Of a stretch of 45,167 nucleotides of DNA, positions 7,036 to 15,937 are shown piece by piece. The notes beneath the pieces were generated by a model. It saw only the letters and a program-made list of their open reading frames with translations. It had not been told where the DNA came from and ran no database searches. The translations under genes were made by a program, and so were the position numbers. This DNA is from a virus. The stretch is from positions 1 through 45,167 of IMG/VR virus record IMGVR_UViG_3300046507_000489; one strand, 5' to 3'. Position 1 is the first letter of the stretch, and each line of letters opens with the position of its first letter.

Positions 7036-7997
7036 GCTGCGAGATCCTCTTGGAGGTGGTGGAAGGCAGGAAAGACGCTGAGCCAGGTCGACAGATCCTT
7101 GGTCAGCGACTTGAACAGGAAGCGATCACAGAAGGTGCGGAACCGGTCGATATCCGGCGTGCCTTTGTCGATCTGCATATTGATGGGCGCGGGACGCGCC
7201 GAGGTGCGCAGGTCCATCAGACGCATGTTGCGCTGGAAGATCATCTGCTTCTCCTCGCTCTCGGCGAAGGTGCGGATCTTCTTGTGCAGCTTGGAGACGT
7301 CGATGCTCTTGTCGAGCACCATGTTCGAGAAGTTCGCGACCGTGCCGTAGAGCGCGAGAAAGTCCTGTGCGCCCTTGCCACCGATGCCACCGACGCCTGA
7401 AATGTTGTCACCGGCGTCGCCCATCAGGCACTTGAGCTCGAGGAACTGCTGGAAGTCACCGACGGTGTAGCCGAGTGCCTTTTCGACGTCTTCAGCCTTG
7501 CGGATCTTGCGATCTGCAATCGGATCGAACCAGATGATGCCATCACCGACGAGCTGGACCCAGTCACGGTCGCCGGACACGAGAACGATCTTGTCGCCGC
7601 GAGCGACGTAGCGGTCAGCGAGAATGGCAGCCAGGTCGTCAGCTTCCATATTCATAGCGCGAACCTGGGCGACACCCATCAGCTCGAGCGCCTTCTTGAT
7701 CGCCGGCATCTGGGCGGTGGCTTGCTTGCGGGCTTCCGCCTGCTCGATCTCGGCCTTGGTCAGCTCTTCGACCGGCTTGTTGCGGTTGGCCTTGTAGTCC
7801 GGATATTCCATCTTGCGCCAGGAAGCGCCGTCCCAAAGCACGATCGGCGTGACGTTGCCGTAGGTCGAAACAATCGAACGCAGGATGCGCAGAAAGCCAT
7901 AGACGGCCTGAACCTGCGTATTGCCGACCTTGAGGGGCTTGGTGTTGTTGGCGGCGTGCGTGATGTTGGGGCCGTCTACGAGCAAATAGCGGTTCAT
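7032..7997 (-). CDS. FEN1-like 5'-3' exonuclease
   Basis: A 321-residue protein of the 5' nuclease family (T5 D15, T4 RNase H, N-domain of DNA polymerase I). Visible motifs are VDGPNI at 7-12, WDGASWRK, the acidic MEADDLAA, VSGDRDWVQLV and the helix-two-turn-helix segment CLMGDAGDNISGVGGIGGKGA, which hold the catalytic carboxylates and the DNA-binding loop. It would remove RNA primers and 5' flaps before ligation; the phage also encodes a ligase (21351-22883). Start at 7997 with AGAGGA 5 bases upstream. Two hairpins separate it from the SSB gene, so it may be expressed at a lower level. Confidence 0.93.
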   Translation of the reverse strand: MNRYLLVDGPNITHAANNTKPLKVGNTQVQAVYGFLRILRSIVSTYGNVTPIVLWDGASWRKMEYPDYKANRNKPVEELTKAEIEQAEARKQATAQMPAIKKALELMGVAQVRAMNMEADDLAAILADRYVARGDKIVLVSGDRDWVQLVGDGIIWFDPIADRKIRKAEDVEKALGYTVGDFQQFLELKCLMGDAGDNISGVGGIGGKGAQDFLALYGTVANFSNMVLDKSIDVSKLHKKIRTFAESEEKQMIFQRNMRLMDLRTSARPAPINMQIDKGTPDIDRFRTFCDRFLFKSLTKDLSTWLSVFPAFHHLQEDLAA

Positions 7998-8009
7998 GAA
8001 ATCCTCTTT

Positions 8010-8057
8010 GAAATGAAAATGCCGGAAGCGTCTGGGAGACCTTCAAACGCTTCCGGC
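8010..8057 (-). terminator. Hairpin with U-rich tail between SSB and exonuclease genes
   Basis: GCCGGAAGCGT (8021-8031) pairs perfectly with ACGCTTCCGGC (8047-8057), an 11-bp stem. Read on the minus strand it is followed by ATTTTCATTTC, so it resembles a partial intrinsic terminator after the SSB gene, just before the exonuclease ribosome site. Confidence 0.65.
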
Positions 8058-8060
8058 TGA

Positions 8061-8093
8061 GACAGACCGGCTGATTGGCGAAACCGGTCTGTC
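8061..8093 (-). terminator. Second hairpin downstream of the SSB gene
   Basis: GACAGACCGG (8061-8070) pairs with CCGGTCTGTC (8084-8093), a perfect 10-bp stem with a 13-base loop. It immediately precedes the U-tailed hairpin in transcription order. It lacks its own U run, so it may protect the SSB mRNA 3' end rather than terminate. Confidence 0.5.
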
Positions 8094-8120
8094 AGATCAC
8101 TGCGGAAAGGGGCGCAGCGA

Positions 8121-9089
8121 TTAGAGGTTGTCGAGGTCCGCAAGGACGTCATCGAGATCGCTGTCGTCGATGGCTTCGGCCGCAACTTCTTCCTTCGCTG
8201 CGGCCTTCGGAGCCGGAGCGGTCTTCTTCGCAGCAGCCGTCGTCTGCTTGGCAGCAGTCTTCGGTGCCTCTTCGTCCGTATCGAACGGAGGTTCGTCGTT
8301 GAGATCCTGCGACAGATCTTCCTCGACGACCGTTTCTTCCTCTTCTTCGCGAACCTGAGCAGCGCGCGAGGTCAGGGCAGCGGTCGGCGTCTTGGAGCCG
8401 ATGCGCGGCACGTTGATCTGAGCGATCTGCGCGATGGCATTGATTGCCTTCGTTTCTTCGCCCTTGAAGAACTCCTTGTTGATGTGGTCGAGCAGGTTGT
8501 GGCAGCCGGCGAGATGTTCCTTCTTGACCGGCTGGGACGTGCCCGGCGCAGCGTTGACGGAATACTCGGTGTTAAGGCCCTTGCCGGAGCGAGAGATGGA
8601 GATGTCGATGCCGTTCTTCGGATCGAGCACGTCCTGGTCTTCTTCGGCGTATTCCTGGACGAGACCCATGATCTTGCCGAAGGTCGTGGTCGTGACCTCG
8701 AGGATCTGGACTTCATCCGGGTTGGTCGAGCCCTTCGAGCGATCAAGCACGTTCAGGAGAACGGACTTCTTCGCACGCCAGCTTTCGTAGAGCTTCTTGC
8801 TGTCTTCATCGAACGCCGAGGCAATCGCCTGGTCGATGGCGGTGTCGATTTCGCAGACTTCCTGGAAGACGACGTCACGGCAGCCAACAACGGCGACCGG
8901 CTTGTTGCTCTCGAGTTCCGTCTTGATCCAGTGCACACCGAGGTCGGCCCAGAACTGGACATCGGCGTCGGGAACGAGGATGCGGTAACGGTTGGTGCCT
9001 TCCTTCGGCTTGATGCGATTGCCGCTGGAGCGGGAATACTTGTTCGCAGCCTGGGAGACGAGCTTCTGAAGAGCGGGGGAGAGTGCCAT
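8121..9089 (-). CDS. gp32-like single-stranded DNA-binding protein
   Basis: A 322-residue protein. The N-terminal region contains RYRILVPDADVQFWADLGVHWI and further strands to about residue 160, the pattern of the phage gp32-type OB-fold SSB core. It has a flexible Ala/Pro/Lys-rich segment (APKAAAKEEVAAEAI) and ends in an acidic tail, DDSDLDDVLADLDNL, as used by SSBs to recruit polymerase, helicase and recombinase. Start at 9089 with AAAGGA upstream. The 88-base leader has repeated AGCGAAT-like motifs that could serve autogenous translational control as in T4 gp32. A middle-type promoter motif lies at 9178-9198. Confidence 0.85.
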   Translation of the reverse strand: MALSPALQKLVSQAANKYSRSSGNRIKPKEGTNRYRILVPDADVQFWADLGVHWIKTELESNKPVAVVGCRDVVFQEVCEIDTAIDQAIASAFDEDSKKLYESWRAKKSVLLNVLDRSKGSTNPDEVQILEVTTTTFGKIMGLVQEYAEEDQDVLDPKNGIDISISRSGKGLNTEYSVNAAPGTSQPVKKEHLAGCHNLLDHINKEFFKGEETKAINAIAQIAQINVPRIGSKTPTAALTSRAAQVREEEEETVVEEDLSQDLNDEPPFDTDEEAPKTAAKQTTAAAKKTAPAPKAAAKEEVAAEAIDDSDLDDVLADLDNL

Positions 9090-9105
9090 GCTTTTAGTCC
9101 TTTCG

Positions 9106-9170
9106 TTCGCTGATAAGCAGGTAATTTGATTCGCTGGTTAGTAGCTATTTCGCTAATTCGCGAATTCGCT
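9106..9170 (-). repeat. AGCGAA repeats in the SSB mRNA leader
   Basis: Read on the minus strand, AGCGAA occurs at 9170-9165, 9154-9149, 9135-9130 and 9111-9106, with a related CGCGAA at 9162-9157, all between the promoter motif and the SSB start codon. The first three are 8 bases apart. Confidence 0.6.
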
Positions 9171-9177
9171 AAAACTA

Positions 9178-9198
9178 TAATAGCGAGAGTTTGTTGGG
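9178..9198 (-). promoter_or_regulatory. Middle-type promoter motif upstream of the SSB gene
   Basis: Minus strand: ATCCC, 12 bases, CTATTA within CGCTATTATAG. One of the best matches to the repeated motif. Confidence 0.7.
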
Positions 9199-9208
9199 AT
9201 GCGCGTGG

Positions 9209-9451
9209 TTATTGCGCGACCAGTGCGGAAATCTTCGCGGCCTGGCTTGCTGCGGACTTTGCTGCTGCCGTCTTGGCGGCTGCACGGCGCGCGGCGCGCA
9301 CGGCTTCGGCGTCATGCGCTTCGGCCTCGGCACGGCTCTGGGCTTCGTGAGCCTGGAGCTTGGTGACGATCGAAGTGATCGGGCTGCAGATCGACTCCAC
9401 AGTTTCTTCGATACCGAACTGGCGCTTGATGAATGCGATGATCTTTCTCAT
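9209..9451 (-). CDS. Small alanine-rich hypothetical protein
   Basis: An 80-residue protein starting MRKIIAFIKRQFGIEETVES, with GAGGAG 5 bases upstream. The first 20 residues are basic and amphipathic; residues 33-75 are a long Ala/Glu/Arg-rich helix (AEAEAHDAEAVRAARRAAAK) likely to be a coiled coil. No catalytic residues or family were recognised. It has its own operator (9474-9487) and a weak promoter motif upstream and lies just before the SSB promoter. Confidence 0.65.
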   Translation of the reverse strand: MRKIIAFIKRQFGIEETVESICSPITSIVTKLQAHEAQSRAEAEAHDAEAVRAARRAAAKTAAAKSAASQAAKISALVAQ

Positions 9452-9473
9452 GTTGCTCCTCGAGTGTGATCAA

Positions 9474-9487
9474 TCAATGTTTACTGA
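9474..9487. promoter_or_regulatory. Dispersed operator palindrome (TCAATGTTTACTGA)
   Basis: Copy of the 14-bp palindrome located 3 bases downstream of the CTATTA hexamer at 9491-9496 on the minus strand, so a bound protein would cover the transcription start. Confidence 0.75.
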
Positions 9488-9490
9488 ACG

Positions 9491-9512
9491 TAATAGACAG
9501 GGAATCGTCGGA
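9491..9512 (-). promoter_or_regulatory. Weak middle-type promoter motif
   Basis: Minus strand: TCC, 13 bases, CTATTA. Only two of the three C residues are present. It precedes the operator at 9474-9487 and the gene at 9209-9451. Confidence 0.45.
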
Positions 9513-9524
9513 CTGCGCAGAGAA

Positions 9525-10105
9525 TTATGCGGCAATCGAACGATCGGCGGCTCGCTTCAGATACTTCTCCTTCAGGTCATCGACGTGAGCCTCGGACTCG
9601 CGCTTCTGCTGGATGGAGAGCTCGCCCTTCATCTCCTCGCGCATGATCAGACCCTGCTGGATCAGCATGTCGCGACGATGCCGGAAGGCTTCGACAGCCG
9701 TCTTGGCGACGGACTCGATCTGCTTGGCTTCGTTGAGCGCCCGGTTGACGGCGCGCACGCGCTCGTGGCGGGTCACCTGCTTCTCGACCTGGGCTTCCGT
9801 GACCTTCTCGCCACGATTGACCATGCCGTCGCGAATGACGCGGTAGACCTGCGCCTCGATGTTATCGAGGAGCATCTTGATGTTGTCGACCTGCCGGGAC
9901 GATTTCGCAGCGAGTTCGCCATAGTGGGCGAAGAGCGATGCCTGGCGCATCATCGCGTCCGACAGGTTGATCGTCGTATAGGAAAGGTCTTCCTTGAGCT
10001 TCGCCATGTCGATGAACTGGCGCACCGTGATTTTCTGTGCTTCTGTCACTGTTTCTTCCTTATGTGCTTTCTGAATAATAGCGCGTTCGCGCTTGGAATT
10101 GCTCA

Positions 10106-10106
<1 letters not shown>
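9525..10106 (-). CDS. Helical protein, possible UvsY-like recombination mediator
   Basis: A 193-residue, almost entirely helical protein. The start is GTG at 10106, overlapping the polymerase stop by one base (TAGTG) with no clear ribosome site, so translation is probably coupled. Residues 40-190 have a pattern found in UvsY-type mediators: helix, LFAHYGELAAKSS, a segment with YRVIRDGMVNRGEKVTEAQVEKQV, then a long charged helix. UvsY loads UvsX onto gp32-coated ssDNA, and both of those partners are encoded nearby. No diagnostic signature was recognised, so this is an inference from pattern and context. Another reading is a generic coiled-coil replication accessory protein. Confidence 0.75.
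10076..10097 (-). promoter_or_regulatory. Weak middle-type promoter motif inside a coding region
   Basis: Minus strand: TTCC, 13 bases, CTATTA, in the first codons of the 9525-10106 gene. It could drive a shorter product starting at an internal ATG near 10007, or be a chance match. Confidence 0.35.
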
Positions 10107-13459
<3,353 letters not shown>

Positions 13460-13460
13460 G

Positions 13461-13985
13461 TTATCTCCTCAGTGTGACTGCGCCGTCGATGACATCGACT
13501 GCGCCAATGTATGCGAGCGCCTGCATTGCCATGCGTGCGTGGCTGTCGGCTGTGCCCTTCGACCAGTTGAGCTTGGTCTCGAGCGCCATCGCCAAGACCT
13601 CGCGGCTCATCGGCTGCTTCAGCTTCAGAAGCAGATGCGAGGCGATGCGCATGAACTGCATGCCGGCGTTGTCGAAGGGATTGCGCCCTTCGCGGAAACC
13701 TTCGGTGACGCGGATCTTGGACCGCTCGATGCGCTCGACCAGCGCCTGGGTCTTCTTGGCGAGCATCATTGCCGGCGAGGGATGCGCCGATGGCTCTTCT
13801 TTTCGGTTTGGCGCTCTCTTCTTGACGCGAATGCCGAGCTTCTCGCGCAGCGCGATCAGGTTCAGTTCGTGAACCGGGCCACACTGATCCTTGAAGGTGC
13901 AGACCGAGCAGACCGGCGCGTTCTCGTCGAAGGCGAGTGCTGAGCCGAAGCAGCCAGGCGCAAATTGCGGTATCGTGTTGCTCAT
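13461..13985 (-). CDS. Hypothetical protein with a four-cysteine motif
   Basis: A 174-residue protein starting MSNTIPQFAPGCFGSALAF. Cysteines at 12, 26, 29 and 35 (C-x13-C-x2-C-x5-C) suggest a zinc or iron-sulphur site at the N-terminus. The middle is basic (RVKKRAPNRKEE), and the C-terminal 90 residues look like a winged-helix-like helical domain (MQFMRIASHLLLKLKQPMSREVLAMALE, then TADSHARMAMQALAYIGAVDVI). This could be a DNA-binding protein or a replication factor tied to the polymerase, whose gene starts directly after it. It overlaps the sigma-like gene by ATGA. No family was recognised. Confidence 0.75.
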   Translation of the reverse strand: MSNTIPQFAPGCFGSALAFDENAPVCSVCTFKDQCGPVHELNLIALREKLGIRVKKRAPNRKEEPSAHPSPAMMLAKKTQALVERIERSKIRVTEGFREGRNPFDNAGMQFMRIASHLLLKLKQPMSREVLAMALETKLNWSKGTADSHARMAMQALAYIGAVDVIDGAVTLRR

Positions 13986-14608
13986 GCCATTTTCCTCTGC
14001 ATCAGCGCGCCGAGCTTCCTGACTTCCTTCAGGATCTTCGTTCGCTCGAGGCGGTTGACGCCCATCACCTTGAATACGATCGCCGTCGTCAGGTGGCGGG
14101 GCGTGACGAAATCGACGCCGATGCTCTCGGCGTGTCTGGAGCGGCTCTCAAGCTGCAGGAGCTGGTCGAGCAAAAGGGTCGGCTGATCGTAGAGCAAGCG
14201 CAGGAACGTCGCGGCTTCCGGCGAGATGCGCTTGGAGACGTGCTCGAGGTGCGAGCGCTCCTCGTAGTCGTGGCCGATCTCCGGCTCGTCGCTGGCGATC
14301 TGGTCGTGCATCGAGCCTTCGTCCTCATCCGGACTGTCGAGCGTTTCTGTCCACTCGTCGTTGATCCGGTTGAGCAGCTTGCGGCGGAGATCCCAGCGCA
14401 CGTAGCGCTTCAAGCCTTCAATCATGTATGCCTGGAAGGGCACGTTCTGGCTCGCGTCGAACGTGTCGCGAGCCTTGCACCATGCGATCCAGAGCTCCTG
14501 CTCGACATCGTCGCGGGTGATGGAGCGAGCGCCAGCAGCGTGAAGCTGGCGCATAACGATCCACGCGATCCGCTTGATGCGCGGTGCGCTCTCGCGGTAG
14601 TCGATCAT
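13982..14608 (-). CDS. Sigma-factor-like protein (region 2 similarity)
   Basis: A 208-residue protein. Residues 10-80 read as sigma-70 family region 2: IAWIVMRQLHAAG, then TRDDVEQELWIAWCKARDTFD and VPFQAYMIEGLKRYVRWDLRR, matching the DL-QE--IAL--A---FD----VPF-TY---IRG-I-D--R pattern that binds the core beta' subunit and the -10 element. An acidic linker (DSPDEDEGSMHDQ) follows, and the C-terminal 80 residues could be a divergent region 4 (TTAIVFKVMGVNRLERTKILKEV). It could redirect host RNA polymerase to the repeated CTATTA promoters found in this window. It is ATGA-coupled to both neighbours. The region-2 match is moderate, and a DNA-binding protein without sigma activity remains possible. 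Confidence 0.72.
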   Translation of the reverse strand: MIDYRESAPRIKRIAWIVMRQLHAAGARSITRDDVEQELWIAWCKARDTFDASQNVPFQAYMIEGLKRYVRWDLRRKLLNRINDEWTETLDSPDEDEGSMHDQIASDEPEIGHDYEERSHLEHVSKRISPEAATFLRLLYDQPTLLLDQLLQLESRSRHAESIGVDFVTPRHLTTAIVFKVMGVNRLERTKILKEVRKLGALMQRKMA

Positions 14609-15804
14609 CCGAAGTGCCTTTGCATCATGTCTTCGATCGCCTTCTGGTCGACACGCGAGCAGCGATTGACGAAGGCTTGCTTCATGCCGAGCTTCGGGTT
14701 GTCGCCGTAGACGAGCGACAGTTCGGCCGCGTTGATCAGCTCGCGCGGCGACAGCGTCATTGAGATCGCGCCGTCGACGAATGCCTCGCGGACGGTGTTT
14801 GCGACCTTCACGAACTTGTCAGCATCCGGCTTGGTCAGACCGACGCGCGAGCGAAGCACAAGCGCTTCCTGGGCTGCCGGCATATACTTGACCTCTTCGG
14901 TGATGCCGAAGCGCGAGTAGGATGCTGCGTTCTGGATCATCGTGCCTTGATAGAGGCCCGTCTCGTCGCCGACGCCATTGGTGTTGCCGGTCGCAACGAA
15001 GCGGAAGTCAGGATGCGGATGAATGACGCGCTGATCGATCGGAGCGTCCTTGATGACGAGCGGCTCGCCTTCGAGCACCGGCTGATAGAGCGCGATGACG
15101 GAGGGCATGGCGAAGTCGTATTCGTCGGCGCAGTAGATCATGCCGTATTTCATGGCGAGCGCGAGCGGCCCGAGCTGGAACTCGGTGTAGCTGGCGCCCT
15201 GGTCGTTGGTCTTGACGACATACTGACCGAGAATGTGCGCCTCTTCGGTGTTGCCGGTGTGCTGGACGCGCATGAACGGGCGACCGGTGCGCGCGGCGCA
15301 CTGCTGAAGCACCGTCGTCTTGCCTGTGCCGTGCAGACCCCAGAGATAGATGTTCTTGCCGAGCTCGAAGCCGACGCAGACCGTCTTGATGAGGTCGATG
15401 TTGAAGACGTAGTCCGGATCGACCCTGCGAACGTAGGCGTCGGCCTCGGGGTGATGCTCGGTGAGCACGCGGATCGAGATCGGATTGCCGGTCGAGCTCT
15501 TGATCGGCTGCGGGCCGAGGTCGAAGACCTCATTCATCAGGCGCTCGGCGAAAGCGAAGGGCTGCGCCGGCGCGAAGCTCTGCATCCGCTGCTCGCGTTC
15601 GAGGGCGACCTTCTTCTTCTCCTGCTGCTGAATGGCAATGCGCTTGCCATATTCCGACAGGATCGGCTCGCCGGGATATTCCGACTTGTAGCGATCGATC
15701 GTCCAGTCAGGATGGTTGTCGCGCAGATAGATGCGAATGGAGTGGCACTGCCCGCCGTCGATCTTGCAAGTGATCGTGTTGGCAGCATCGGCTGTCTCGG
15801 TCAT
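14605..15804 (-). CDS. CobS-like AAA+ ATPase (MoxR-type)
   Basis: A 399-residue AAA+ protein closely following bacterial CobS: Walker A GLHGTGKT at 156-163, Walker B YCADEYDFA near 224-232, PHPDFRFVATGNTNG, GDETGLYQGT and a sensor/lid region with SPRELINAAE. The first 50 residues form a separate small module (GGQCHSIRIYLRDNHPDW). In bacteria CobS and CobT drive cobalt insertion in vitamin B12 synthesis, but without CobN this cannot occur. In phages the pair is better read as a MoxR/VWA chaperone or remodelling machine. Start at 15804 has GGAG 6 bases upstream; the longer frame begins inside an operator. It heads the operon running through the sigma-like protein to the polymerase. Confidence 0.9.
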   Translation of the reverse strand: MTETADAANTITCKIDGGQCHSIRIYLRDNHPDWTIDRYKSEYPGEPILSEYGKRIAIQQQEKKKVALEREQRMQSFAPAQPFAFAERLMNEVFDLGPQPIKSSTGNPISIRVLTEHHPEADAYVRRVDPDYVFNIDLIKTVCVGFELGKNIYLWGLHGTGKTTVLQQCAARTGRPFMRVQHTGNTEEAHILGQYVVKTNDQGASYTEFQLGPLALAMKYGMIYCADEYDFAMPSVIALYQPVLEGEPLVIKDAPIDQRVIHPHPDFRFVATGNTNGVGDETGLYQGTMIQNAASYSRFGITEEVKYMPAAQEALVLRSRVGLTKPDADKFVKVANTVREAFVDGAISMTLSPRELINAAELSLVYGDNPKLGMKQAFVNRCSRVDQKAIEDMMQRHFG

Positions 15805-15851
15805 CAAGGTCTCCGTTTGTTGCTCGCGATTTGTTTCGCTGTTTTGATAAG

Positions 15852-15865
15852 TCAATATTTACTGA
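15852..15865. promoter_or_regulatory. Dispersed operator palindrome (TCAATATTTACTGA)
   Basis: Copy of the palindrome in the leader of the CobS-like gene; the second of a pair with 15886-15899. Confidence 0.75.
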
Positions 15866-15885
15866 ATGTGCGATAGGGACGCAAG

Positions 15886-15899
15886 TCAATATTGATTGA
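15886..15899. promoter_or_regulatory. Dispersed operator palindrome (TCAATATTGATTGA)
   Basis: Copy of the palindrome next to the hairpin at the end of the CobT-like gene. Together with the adjacent sequence it repeats the 2627-2650 arrangement. Confidence 0.75.
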
Positions 15900-15901
15900 C
15901 C

Positions 15902-15937
15902 GCGCAAGATCCCAACTACTTCGTCAGGATCTTGCGC
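15902..15937 (-). terminator. Strong hairpin across the stop codon of the CobT-like gene
   Basis: GCGCAAGATCC (15902-15912) is perfectly complementary to GGATCTTGCGC (15927-15937), an 11-bp stem whose loop contains the stop codon. No U run follows on the minus strand, so it may be an mRNA-stabilising or attenuating structure rather than a complete terminator. Confidence 0.5.
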
